Shown here one piece after another: positions 41,858-51,700 of a stretch of 64,000 nt of DNA. The position numbers and the translations under genes were made by a program. How positions within the stretch are numbered: position 1 is the stretch's first letter; each line of letters begins with the position of its first letter. The stretch comes from Saprospiraceae bacterium. Its GTDB lineage: Bacteria > Bacteroidota > Bacteroidia > Chitinophagales > Saprospiraceae. The stretch lies in the NCBI GenBank assembly GCA_016787345.1, contig JAEUUU010000088.1, positions 1-64,000 on the forward strand, in the 5' to 3' direction. Below the pieces are notes generated by a model. That model saw nothing but the letters and a program-made list of their open reading frames with translations. It ran no database searches and had not been told where the DNA came from.

Positions 41858-43165
41858 CTATGTGTTTTCTTCCAAGAGATAAGATTGGAACGTATCGAAA
41901 TCGGCTGGCAAAATGGTTGATACCTTGGGGCGGTGTTGCAGTTCTGCCAACCTTTCCGGGATGTCGATAGTCCGATGCAGGATGCGTTCCATGTCTTCTC
42001 TGAACTTTGCCGGATGCGCAGTTTCCAGGATAATGCCCAGGCACTCCTTTTTTGTTGTGGCCTGATACTGCCGCAGGGCCAGATAACCGATGACCCCATG
42101 CGGGTCGAGAAGGTAGTGGTACTGCTGGTCAACCGCCCGCAAAGTCTTTTCTGTTTCGACATCAGAAAAGGCAAAGCCCGAGATGTCGTTTTTGATTGTG
42201 TTCCACGTGGAACCGTACAGGTCCATCATGCGGGCAAAGTTGGAGGGGGCGCCCACGTCCATGGCATTTGACAGGGTGCGGACGGAGGGGCGGGGACGGT
42301 ATTCGCCGCTGGTCAGGTACTTTGGTACGACGTCGTTGGCGTTCGTTGCGGCGATAAAATGCTGTACCGGCAAACCCATGCGGGAAGCCAAAAGGCCGGC
42401 AGTGAGGTTGCCGAAGTTGCCCGACGGTACGGAAAAGACAATCGGTTTGTTCAGGTGGCTAACCTGTTTGAAGGCCTCGAAGTAGTAAAATGATTGAGGG
42501 ATAAGCCGGGCGATATTGATGCTGTTGGCTGAGCTCAGCCGCAGCCGGGCGTTCAGGTCGGCGTCTAAAAAGGCTTTTTTTACAAGGGCCTGGCAGTCGT
42601 CGAAGGTGCCCTCTATTTCGAGGGCAGTGATGTTGTGGCCAAGCGTGGTGAGTTGTTTTTCCTGTAAAGGGCTCACTTTGCCCGATGGGTAGAGAATGAT
42701 GACCCGAATGCCCGGCGTTCGGTAAAATCCGGCCGCCACCGCCCCACCCGTATCGCCCGATGTGGCGACCAAAATAGTCAGTTCCTGGTCTTCTCCCCGG
42801 TTAAAATAGGACATTGTCTCGGCCATGAATCGCGCGCCGAAATCCTTGAAGGCCAGGGAAGGGCCATGGAAAAGTTCGAGAATGCCGGTGTGTTCGTCGA
42901 GCAATACAACCGGCGCCGGGAAGTTGATGGCTCTTTCTACAATGCCCCGCAAATCAGATGCCGGTATTTCAGCGCCGATCAACGTATGCGCTACGGTAAA
43001 CGCTATGTCCTGAAAACTGAAACGGGAGAGATTTCGAATAAAACTGTCTGGTAAAACCGAAAGGTCGGACGGCATAAAAAGTCCGTTGTCGGACGGTAAG
43101 CCCTGAAATAAGGCCTCGCGGAAATTGACGCGTAAGGCCGGATTGTTGGTGCTGTACAATTGCAT
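41858..43165 (-). CDS. thrC: Threonine synthase
   Basis: A 435-residue PLP enzyme that converts O-phosphohomoserine to threonine. The start MQLYSTNNPALRVNFREAL and the cofactor-Lys motif HGPSLAFKDFGARFMAE (Lys near residue 109) are diagnostic, with the PLP-phosphate loop VATSGDTGGAVAAGF near 136. The length fits the Bacteroidota/yeast-like class II form. It begins 10 bp after the stop of the OmpA-family gene and is probably cotranscribed from that gene's promoter. A parS-like palindrome is embedded in its coding region at 42199-42214 and another follows the stop, so the 3' part of the gene is constrained for chromosome partition too. Confidence 0.96.
   Translation of the reverse strand: MQLYSTNNPALRVNFREALFQGLPSDNGLFMPSDLSVLPDSFIRNLSRFSFQDIAFTVAHTLIGAEIPASDLRGIVERAINFPAPVVLLDEHTGILELFHGPSLAFKDFGARFMAETMSYFNRGEDQELTILVATSGDTGGAVAAGFYRTPGIRVIILYPSGKVSPLQEKQLTTLGHNITALEIEGTFDDCQALVKKAFLDADLNARLRLSSANSINIARLIPQSFYYFEAFKQVSHLNKPIVFSVPSGNFGNLTAGLLASRMGLPVQHFIAATNANDVVPKYLTSGEYRPRPSVRTLSNAMDVGAPSNFARMMDLYGSTWNTIKNDISGFAFSDVETEKTLRAVDQQYHYLLDPHGVIGYLALRQYQATTKKECLGIILETAHPAKFREDMERILHRTIDIPERLAELQHRPKVSTILPADFDTFQSYLLEENT
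42199..42214. other. parS-like partition site 2, inside thrC
   Basis: TGTTCCACGTGGAACC, with the 14-bp core GTTCCACGTGGAAC (42200-42213) perfectly palindromic, 357 bp from site 1. A 14-bp palindrome inside a coding region identical to the nearby intergenic one is not expected by chance. Confidence 0.85.
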
Positions 43166-43175
43166 GAGTCGGGTG

Positions 43176-44798
43176 TTATATTTTGGTGATCCGGATTTCT
43201 ACCCGGCGATTTTTTGCGCGGCTTTCCTCGTTGTCGTTCTCCGTCAGCGGCTGTCGGGCGCCATGTCCGATGGTTTCCATACGATCGGCACTGACGCCCT
43301 CGTTCGTCAAGAAATCCCGGATTGCTTTGGCCCGGTCTTCTGATAATTTTTGAAGGTCGGTGGGTTGACCAATGTTGTCCGTATGCCCCTCAATCCGGAT
43401 GTGCAAGTTGGGGTTATCGATCATGAGTGTTGCCAGCCGCGACAATTCCGGGTAGGATTGGTCGAGGATGATGGCCTTCGACTGTTGGAAAAAAATAGGC
43501 TGGAGTTCGATTTTACTTCCCACTGCCAGGGGGGCCAAAAACAGATCAACGTACTGCTCCCGAAAATAATAGTATTGCCGGGGGAAGTATACCTCCATGG
43601 GTTGGCCTGCGTAGCCGGGGTGAAACGCGGTAAAGTTGAACCGAACGCCGCGTGCTACTTTAAGGCGGAAGAGCCCTTCTTCTGCCTCAATAATATTCGT
43701 GGTGTCGCCTTCCGCGCCGTAAAGGACTCGTGCGTTGCGCACGAGCTGCCGCGAACTCTGGTCCACTACCCTTCCGATAAGCGTCAGTTCCGTTTCCTGC
43801 GGTGGTTCGATTTGTATGCGATAGATGTCGCTGCTTCCGTCGCGCTTTGACGTGAAGTACAGGTAGCCTGTCGTCATGTTGAAATACGGCTGACTCTCGT
43901 CAGAAACGGAATTGATACGGGAATCGAGCCGCTGGGGCTTGGTCCAGTTTTTCCAGCTGTCGTCGAGGCGGTGTGTTTTGAATATGTCAAAACCGCCGGA
44001 ACTTTCCTCCCGGTTGGAAGCGAAGTAAAGCGTCTCGTTGTCTTCTGATAAGAACGGCGTCAATTCTCTTTTCGGCGAATTGACTACATTGCCCAAATGC
44101 TGCGGCGCCCCCCAGCGGTTGGGGCCTTTTCGAAAACAAACGTAGAGGTCCATTTCTTTCGAGTCGAAACGCGCCGCGGCCAGGATCATCACCTTGCCGT
44201 CGAAACTCATCGTCAGGCTTACTTCCGACTGAATAGTGTAAAAGTCGTCCAGTTCGATCGGCGACGGAAAACTCCAGCCGCTGCTGTCGGTGGTGCGGCG
44301 TACGTACGAAAAACCCCGGCTCATGTTTCCATTGCGTTCAAATTGATTAATCACGTACAACATGTTCGGATCGGGTGTGATCGTCATGACGCTGTTGGGC
44401 AGTGCGTTGTTCAACGGATAACCGGGGTGCTCCACTTCGGTGAAATTAGCCAGCGAATCCTGGGCAGTGGCAATCCAGATATCCTGGTTAAAGCCGGATC
44501 GAACGGGAGCATAAACGGGTTTGCCTGCAATTTGGGTGTAAACGCCCGAAAGCGTGGCGATAAATTCCAGCGGCGATTCGCTGACTGCCCGGTCGATACT
44601 GTCGATCAAAAGTGTGCGGTTAAAATTGTCGCAACCTACCCGGGTGAAATAAAGCGTTCGCCCGTCTCTGCTCGGTACGGGCGTGATCTCATCGCAACTG
44701 GAATTGATCAAGTCAGGAAGTTTTTCCAAACGCCAGGTTTGGGCCAGTCCTGGCAACGTAAAAAACAGGAACAAAAAAACGAAAGCGGATTGTGGCAT
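43176..44798 (-). CDS. OmpA-family protein with PD40 propeller
   Basis: A 540-residue envelope protein. Order: signal peptide (about 1-20, LFFTLPGLAQ), a WD40-like/PD40 propeller (about 22-320; repeats such as SRDGRTLYFTRVG, LSEDNETLYFASNREE, NMTTGYLYFTSKRDGSSDIY), a carboxypeptidase-regulatory-like domain (about 330-410: IGRVVDQSSRQLVRNARVLY) and an OmpA C-terminal peptidoglycan-binding domain (about 420-540: IRIEGHTDNIGQPTDLQKLS, DRMETIGHGARQP, NRRVEIRITKI). This layout is shared with PorE/T9SS-associated and gliding proteins of the phylum; whether it belongs to T9SS is inference. Its promoter is close to the start (44805-44836), and thrC follows. Confidence 0.9.
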   Translation of the reverse strand: MPQSAFVFLFLFFTLPGLAQTWRLEKLPDLINSSCDEITPVPSRDGRTLYFTRVGCDNFNRTLLIDSIDRAVSESPLEFIATLSGVYTQIAGKPVYAPVRSGFNQDIWIATAQDSLANFTEVEHPGYPLNNALPNSVMTITPDPNMLYVINQFERNGNMSRGFSYVRRTTDSSGWSFPSPIELDDFYTIQSEVSLTMSFDGKVMILAAARFDSKEMDLYVCFRKGPNRWGAPQHLGNVVNSPKRELTPFLSEDNETLYFASNREESSGGFDIFKTHRLDDSWKNWTKPQRLDSRINSVSDESQPYFNMTTGYLYFTSKRDGSSDIYRIQIEPPQETELTLIGRVVDQSSRQLVRNARVLYGAEGDTTNIIEAEEGLFRLKVARGVRFNFTAFHPGYAGQPMEVYFPRQYYYFREQYVDLFLAPLAVGSKIELQPIFFQQSKAIILDQSYPELSRLATLMIDNPNLHIRIEGHTDNIGQPTDLQKLSEDRAKAIRDFLTNEGVSADRMETIGHGARQPLTENDNEESRAKNRRVEIRITKI

Positions 44799-44804
44799 AC
44801 GGGT

Positions 44805-44836
44805 CAAAATTAGATGCTCTATCGGGTTATGGCAAA
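44805..44836 (-). promoter_or_regulatory. Predicted promoter (TTTG-N20-TAATTTTG) of the OmpA-thrC operon
   Basis: On the minus strand TTTG (44833-44836) and TAATTTTG (44805-44812) are 20 bases apart. The -7 element ends only 6 bases before the ATG at 44798, so the transcript would have almost no leader. It lies just after the thiolase terminator. Confidence 0.55.
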
Positions 44837-44842
44837 AACGAA

Positions 44843-44875
44843 AAAGGCGACCCGAACATATGCCGGGTCGCCTTT
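44843..44875 (-). terminator. Terminator of the fadN-fadA operon
   Basis: A 12-bp perfect stem (AAAGGCGACCCG and complement) with a 9-base loop and T5 on the minus strand. It lies 21 bp past the thiolase stop. Confidence 0.88.
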
Positions 44876-44895
44876 ATTGATTCATAAATTTAGGG

Positions 44896-46071
44896 TCAGT
44901 TGAGCCGTTCGTAAATACCGGCAATGCCCTGCCCTCCCCCGACGCAAGCAGTAACCAAACCATAGCGCTGGTTTTGGCGAAGCATTTCGTTGAGGAGTTG
45001 AATTGACAGTTTGGCGCCGGTACAACCGAGCGGGTGACCGAGCGCTACGGCGCCGCCATTGACGTTGACGATTTCCGGATTGAGACCGGCTTCCTGGATC
45101 ACCGCCAAAGCCTGCGCGGCAAACGCTTCGTTCAGTTCGATGGCCTCGATCTGATCGAGCGATATGCCGGCTTGTTTCAACGCCTTGGGGATGGCGGCGC
45201 AAGGGCCGATACCCATGTACAAAGGCTCGACGCCGGCAACCGAACAGGCGGCCAGGCGGGCAATAGGTTGCAAACCCAGGCTTTTCACCATTTCTTCCGA
45301 CATGACGAGTACGAATGCTGCGCCATCAGAAGTTTGCGAAGAGTTGCCGGCCGTTACCACGCCGCCGTTGGCAAACGCGGGTTTCAATTTCGCAAGTCCA
45401 TCCAGAGAAGTGTCGCGGCGTACCCCTTCGTCGGTGTCGACGGTGTAAGTACGTTCCTTTCTTTTGTCATCTTCCACCCACACCTCCGGCACGCTGATGG
45501 GTAAAATTTCATCTTTGAATTTACCGGCGTCGATCGCGGCAGCCGCGCGCTGATGAGAACGCACGGAAAACGCATCGGCTGCATCGCGGCTGATGTTGAA
45601 TTTTTTGGCCACGGCTTCGGCTGTCAGGCCCATACCCACCAGGTAATCGGGCGTGGTAGCGGCGATATTGTAATTGGGCGCCAGTTTGTAGCCGGTCATC
45701 GGAATCAGCGACATGCTTTCCGCGCCGCCCGCGATAAAACAATGACCCATGCCGGCGCGGATTTTTGCGACAGCAATACTGATGGTTTCAAGGCCCGAAG
45801 CGCAATAGCGGTTGACCGTCATGCCCGGCACGTCTTTTCCGAGCGCGCGATTGGCAATGATGCGGCCGATTTGCAGGCCTTGTTCGCCTTCCGGGTTGGC
45901 ACAGCCGACGATCACATCGTCGACCATCGAATTTTCGAGCCCGGGCGTCGATTGGACCAGGTGCTGAATAAGCGCAACGGCCAGGTCGTCGGGGCGGGTA
46001 CTCCGGAAACCGCCTTTGCCAGCTTTGCCGACGGCTGTGCGAAACCCGGAGATGATATATGCTTCTTGCAT
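44896..46071 (-). CDS. fadA: Acetyl-CoA C-acyltransferase (3-ketoacyl-CoA thiolase)
   Basis: A 391-residue thiolase for the last step of beta-oxidation. Active-site residues are visible: the nucleophilic Cys in NRYCASGLETISIA (near 88), GGAESMSLIPMTG near 116, NGGAVALGHPLGCTGAK near 340 (His and Asn block), and the second Cys in VTACVGGGQGIA near 376. The length is normal. It lies 63 bp downstream of fadN on the same strand, so the two form an operon for the hydratase/dehydrogenase and thiolase steps, as in Bacillus fadNA. No acyl-CoA dehydrogenase (fadE) is in the window. Confidence 0.94.
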   Translation of the reverse strand: MQEAYIISGFRTAVGKAGKGGFRSTRPDDLAVALIQHLVQSTPGLENSMVDDVIVGCANPEGEQGLQIGRIIANRALGKDVPGMTVNRYCASGLETISIAVAKIRAGMGHCFIAGGAESMSLIPMTGYKLAPNYNIAATTPDYLVGMGLTAEAVAKKFNISRDAADAFSVRSHQRAAAAIDAGKFKDEILPISVPEVWVEDDKRKERTYTVDTDEGVRRDTSLDGLAKLKPAFANGGVVTAGNSSQTSDGAAFVLVMSEEMVKSLGLQPIARLAACSVAGVEPLYMGIGPCAAIPKALKQAGISLDQIEAIELNEAFAAQALAVIQEAGLNPEIVNVNGGAVALGHPLGCTGAKLSIQLLNEMLRQNQRYGLVTACVGGGQGIAGIYERLN

Positions 46072-46134
46072 GGTTTTTGATTTTAAAACAATTTATTATT
46101 TTTTTAATAAAATATACACAGAAAGTATATCTTA

Positions 46135-48510
46135 TTAATTCCGCAACGGCTTGCCGTTTTCCAGCATAAACTGAATCCGTTCCAGCGTCTTTTGTTCGCC
46201 GCAAAGCGACAGGAAAGCCTCGCGTTCCAGGTCGAGCAAATATTGTTCGGAAACGGCTTGCGGACTGGTCAGATCGCCGCCGCAAAGCACCCAGGCTACT
46301 TTTTGCGCGATTTTGATGTCGTGTTCGGAGGCATAATTGCCGAGTTTGAGCGAATGAGCGGCAACGTAAAGCGCTCCAAGGCCCGTCCGGCCCAATACCC
46401 ATACATCTTTGCGGGGGATGGGCTTGACGTAGCCATCGGAGAGTTCGAGCACTTTTGCCTTGGCTTCGGCGATATTTCGGGCAGTGTTGTGTACGACCTG
46501 GTCTTTTTGCGGCAATAAATAGCCGTAATTAAATGCCTCGTAGGCCGAAGTAGCCACCTGGGCAGTGGCGATGGTTTTGAATTTATCGATCAGGGTCGGG
46601 ATTTGAACGTCGCCTTCCCGTGTGATCAAGTCGGACGTGCGCACGGCGAACTCCTTGGTGCCGGCGCCGCCGGGAATGAGGCCCACGCCTACTTCCACCA
46701 GTCCGATGTAGCTTTCCGCGGCGGCCATCACGGCGTCGGCGTGCATGGAAAATTCGCAACCGCCTCCAAAAACGTAGCCTTGCGTAGCCATCACCACCGG
46801 AATGGCGGAATAGCGCATCCGCATGGAGGTTTGCTGGAAAATATTGACCGCCATGTTGAGTTCGTCCCATTCCTGTTGGTAAGCCATCATGGCGATCATC
46901 ATCAGGTTGGCGCCCACGGTGAAGTTGGCGGCATTGTTGCCGATGACAAGGCCTTTCCATCCCTGTTCTTCGGCAATCTGGATCGAATCGTTGATGCCGC
47001 GCAGGATGCCTTCGCCGATGGCGTTCATTTTCGAGTGGAACTCAAGACAAAGCACGCCGTCGCCGATATCGTGCAGGGTGCATTCGGCATTTTGGTAAAC
47101 CGGCTTGCGGTCGCGGTAGTTGTCGAGAATGATGTACGCCGCGCCGCCGGGCAAAGGTTCGTACGTTTTGCTCGCCGGGTTGTAGCACAGGCGTTGGCCG
47201 TTTTCCGATTTATAAAAGCTGCTGTGGCCGGCCGTCAGCATCTCTTCTACCCAGGGGGCTATTTTTTCACCGCGAGTTTTAGCTGCTTCCACGCCTTCGG
47301 CTACGCCCACGAGATCCCAATACTCGAACGGGCCTTTGTCCCAGGCAAAACCTGCGCGCAGGGCGTCGTCGATGGCATAAAGCGTATCGCTGATCTCTGG
47401 CACCCGGTTGCTCACATAGGCAAACAGGCCCAGGAAAGAGCGTTGCAGCAATTCCGCGCCCTTGTCCGTGCCTTTGAAAATGGCTTTCATACGGCGCGGG
47501 AGTTCATCGATTTGTTTGAGTGTATCGATGATAGGCAGTTTTTCTTTCGCAGAAGCCTGATATTCAAGGGCTTCGAGGTTGAGTGCCAGGACGACCGGTC
47601 GGCCTTTGGCATCTCTGTCGGCTGTTTTTTTGTAAAAACCCTGTCCCGATTTATTCCCCAAAAACTTGTTTTCGATCAGAAAGTCGATGTAGCGCGGGAT
47701 CGTGAAGGCGCCGGCTTGTTCGTCGGCCGGGCAATTTTGCCGAATGCCGTTGATCACGTGCACAGCGGTATCCATGCCGACCAGATCAGCCAGGCGGAAG
47801 GTGCCCGTTTTGGGGCGGCCGATAGCCGGGCCGGTGAGTGCGTCGACGGTGTCGATGCCCAGACCCAGCTCGTGGGTGAGCTGGAATATCTTGGCCATGG
47901 CGTACACTCCCACGCGATTGGCGATAAATGCCGGGGTGTCTTTGCACAGTACGGTTTGTTTACCCAGTACCAGACCGCCGAAGTGTAGGAAGAAATCAAC
48001 CACTTCCGCATCGGTATCGGCGGTCGGTATGATTTCCAGCAGGCGCATATAGCGGGCCGGATTGAAAAAGTGCGTACCGCAGAAGTGTTTGCGAAAATCT
48101 TCCGAACGCCCCTCGGCCATCAGATGAATGGGGATGCCGGAGGTATTGGAGGTCACGAGCGTACCGGGCGTGCGGAATTGCTCCACTTTTTCAAACACCT
48201 GTTTTTTGATGTCGAGCCGTTCGACGACGACTTCAAGTATCCAGTCGCAGGATTTGATTTTCGGAAAATCGTCATCAAAATTGCCGACTGTAATCCGGCC
48301 GGCGAATTTGTTGTCGAAAAAAGGCGCCGGTTTGGCTTTAAGCGCTGTTTGCAGGGCATTCTGGGCAACCATGTTGCGGTTGCTTCCTGTTTTGGGGAGA
48401 ATGTCGAGCAGCAATACTTCGAGTCCGCAACCTGCAAGGTGGGCAGCAATACCTGTGCCCATGAGGCCGGAGCCCAGGACTGCAACTTTTCGGATATGTT
48501 TATTGACCAT
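46135..48510 (-). CDS. fadN: 3-hydroxyacyl-CoA dehydrogenase / enoyl-CoA hydratase (FadN type)
   Basis: A 791-residue bifunctional beta-oxidation enzyme in the FadN domain order: NAD-binding 3-hydroxyacyl-CoA dehydrogenase first (about 1-310; VAVLGSGLMGTGIAAHLAGC at the N-terminus, GTHFFNPARYMRLLEII near 150), a C-terminal dehydrogenase domain, then enoyl-CoA hydratase (about 480-720; LEFHSKMNAIGEGIL, GNNAANFTVGANLMMIA, VFGGGCEFSMHADAVM). This is the reverse of E. coli FadB/FadJ and matches Bacillus FadN in order and length (789); even the C-terminus ends GKPLRN as there. The thiolase gene follows. No promoter of the TAnnTTTG form is clear upstream. Confidence 0.94.
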   Translation of the reverse strand: MVNKHIRKVAVLGSGLMGTGIAAHLAGCGLEVLLLDILPKTGSNRNMVAQNALQTALKAKPAPFFDNKFAGRITVGNFDDDFPKIKSCDWILEVVVERLDIKKQVFEKVEQFRTPGTLVTSNTSGIPIHLMAEGRSEDFRKHFCGTHFFNPARYMRLLEIIPTADTDAEVVDFFLHFGGLVLGKQTVLCKDTPAFIANRVGVYAMAKIFQLTHELGLGIDTVDALTGPAIGRPKTGTFRLADLVGMDTAVHVINGIRQNCPADEQAGAFTIPRYIDFLIENKFLGNKSGQGFYKKTADRDAKGRPVVLALNLEALEYQASAKEKLPIIDTLKQIDELPRRMKAIFKGTDKGAELLQRSFLGLFAYVSNRVPEISDTLYAIDDALRAGFAWDKGPFEYWDLVGVAEGVEAAKTRGEKIAPWVEEMLTAGHSSFYKSENGQRLCYNPASKTYEPLPGGAAYIILDNYRDRKPVYQNAECTLHDIGDGVLCLEFHSKMNAIGEGILRGINDSIQIAEEQGWKGLVIGNNAANFTVGANLMMIAMMAYQQEWDELNMAVNIFQQTSMRMRYSAIPVVMATQGYVFGGGCEFSMHADAVMAAAESYIGLVEVGVGLIPGGAGTKEFAVRTSDLITREGDVQIPTLIDKFKTIATAQVATSAYEAFNYGYLLPQKDQVVHNTARNIAEAKAKVLELSDGYVKPIPRKDVWVLGRTGLGALYVAAHSLKLGNYASEHDIKIAQKVAWVLCGGDLTSPQAVSEQYLLDLEREAFLSLCGEQKTLERIQFMLENGKPLRN

Positions 48511-48774
48511 GGAGAGGAGGAAAAATCATTTGAAGTAAAATGAAAAAATCCAGCGAAAGTTCGCAGCGCGAAGATAGGAATTTTGACTTCCCGTCATACG
48601 GCGGAACGAAGTTCTGAAACATATTGAGGCGATCGTTGTACATATTCAGCGTGTTTTTTTACCGGTTCCGTCAGAAATGAGCAGATGTAGTGTATCACCG
48701 GTAGCAACTTGACAAATAAGTGTATCTACATTTAACAGCCGTATCTCGTTTGAATTAAAACAAAGAACAAATCC

Positions 48775-51700
48775 ATGAAGAAATTTTACGAAACCCGTCT
48801 TTTCAGGTTTACGGGCCTTGTGCTCGGTGTATTGATCTGGCTGGCGAATGCCGGCAATCCGCTAAACGGCCGTACAGGTGCTCCGTTCGACGGAAGTTGC
48901 GCAGATTGCCACAGTGGCGGAAACTTTAACGGCAACGTTGAAATTACCGGTTTGCCATCCACAATTGAACCCAATACGACCTATCCATTGGTGATTACGC
49001 TCACCGCAACCAGCGGCAGCCCCACTACAGGCGGGTTTCAGGCTGTTTTTGTCGACAACAACAACGGCAACTGCGGCGACCTTACTGCTGGAAACGCTCA
49101 AAGCGGAACGGAGTTTTCCAACGGACGTGAATACATAGACCAACGGGGCGACAAAGCTTTTTCGGGTGGTACGGTCAGTTGGAATTTCAACTGGAAATCG
49201 CCCGTATCCGTAGCCGGTAACACGGTTAAAGTATATTACATCGGCAACTTCACCAATAATAACAACAACGATAGCGGCGATTTTCCCGTCGCCGCCTCGC
49301 AAACCTATCCTTTTTCCGGTCCGCCGCCCATGACGGCTTCCATCACCGATATTCAAAACGTGAGCTGTTTCGGCGCCAACAACGGTTCGCTCACCGTAAC
49401 GCCCGACGGCGGCGCCCCACCCTACACTTATTTGTGGTCGAACAACCAAACGAGTCAGACCGCCATCAACCTGGGGCCAGGCACCTACACAGTCACCGTG
49501 ACCAGCTCGGGCGGCGGCGGAACGGCTACTGCGTCCGCTTCCATCTCGCAACCCACCCAGTTGAACCTCACAGCATCTTCCTCCAATACAATAACCTGCG
49601 CACAACCAACGGCCACGCTCACGGCATCAGCCAGCGGCGGTACGCCGAATTATTCTTATGTCTGGTTTAATAATGATACGGATAATCAAACTACCGTCGA
49701 TGCCGGGGGATCCTATTCCGTTACAGCCACAGATATCAATGGTTGTACCAAAGTAACCACGGTAAACGTGAGCAGCAATACTGCTGTACCCAATGCTACT
49801 GCCGGGCCGGATGCCGTGCTGACCTGCTCCCAAACCAGTGTCGTCCTGAATGGCCAGGGCTCTTCTTCCGGTACTAATTTCAGCTATACCTGGACGACGA
49901 CCAACGGCAATATCGTCTCCGGCGCCAATACGCTCACTCCCACCGTCAATGCGCCTGGAACTTACATACTGGCAGTTACCAACACCATCAACGGCTGCAC
50001 TGCGACCGATGCCGCCGTGGTGACGGCCAATCAGAGCCCTCCCTCCGCAGCGGCTACCGGGGGGCAGCTGACCTGCACATCGACCAGTGTACAACTCAAT
50101 GTCACGACCAATGCAACCCAGCCGAGTTTTGCCTGGACGGGGCCCAATGGTTTTACATCCACTTTGCAGAATCCATCTGTTACGGACATAGGAACATATC
50201 AGGTTGTCGTGACCAACGGATCAAATAACTGTACAGCGACATCTACGGCCAATGTAACACTCAACAACACCCCGCCCAGCGTAACGGCCTCGGCAACCGG
50301 CCAATTGACTTGCAGTGTTTTGAGTGTCGTGTTATCAGGCAACAGCAACGGCGTAAGTTATAACTGGACGGGTCCCAATGGTTTTTCCAGCACGCAGCAA
50401 AACCCGACGGTGGGCGCGCCGGGGACATATACGCTCAGCGCAACGGGTTCAAACGGCTGTATCGCCTCCGATACGGCAGTTGTACAGCAGAACACCACGC
50501 CTCCCGGAGCAACCGCTTCCGCAAATGGTCAGTTGAACTGTGTCAGTACCACGGTGCAACTCAACGGCGGCAGTTCCGGTTCCAATCCCTCTTATTCCTG
50601 GACGGGCCCCAATAATTTTACCAGCGCCCTGCAGAATCCTGTGGTAAACACTCCAGGCGACTATTCATTGGTCGTAACATCCGGCCAAAACGGCTGTACG
50701 TCGAGCGCATCAACCACCGTTGTACAAAATATTGCCCCGCCCACCGCCAGCGCAGTTACGCCCGTGAGCCTGACCTGTGTCTCTGCTACCGTTCAACTCG
50801 ACGGTACCGCCTCTTCCCAGGGAACGGGTTTTACGGCGCAATGGACGACAACCAACGGCAATATTGTTTCCGGCGCTACCACGCTCACACCGGTAGTCGA
50901 TGCGCCGGGCACTTATCAGCTTGTAGTGACGAATAATAACAACGGTTGTACGTCGATCAGCGTCGTTACCGTTACCCAAAATCCGCCGGTTTCGGCCAAT
51001 GCTGCCGTTAACAACAATGTCAGTTGTAATGGCGGTACCGATGCCTCGGTGAGTGTGGCTGTCTCCGGTGGAAATGGCGCCTACACCTACCTTTGGTCGA
51101 CGGGGGCTACGTCTGTTTCCGTTACCGGCCTCAGCGCAGGTACTTACTCAGTGTCGGTTACCGACGGAGAAAGTTGTACAGCCGTGAGTGCTGTAACCGT
51201 TTCACAACCCTTGGCTTTATCAACCAATGCCTCGGCGACCGGAGAGACGGCAGCCGGCGCCAACGACGGAACAGCCAGCGCCGCACCGGCCGGCGGTACT
51301 TCGCCTTATTCCTATCTGTGGAGCAACAGCGCAACTACGGCCAGTATAAGCAACCTGGCGCCGGGTAATTATACTGTTTCTGTAACCGATGCCAACAACT
51401 GCACCGCCGTTCAAACGGTGACGGTTAACAGTTTCAATTGCAGTATCAATGCGACAATTTCGACACAAAACAGCAGCTGCAATGGCGACAATAACGGTAC
51501 TGCCAGCGTCAGCCTGACCGGCGCTGCCGAACCGGTCGCATACCTGTGGAGCAACAGCGCTACCACTCAATCAGTTGGAAATCTTGCTCCCGGCACTTAC
51601 ACCGTCCAGATTACCGACGCCAACAACTGCCCGGCCCAGTTGTCGGCCACCATCACCGAACCACCTGTACTACTCGCCAATGCAGTGGCTACCAACGAAA

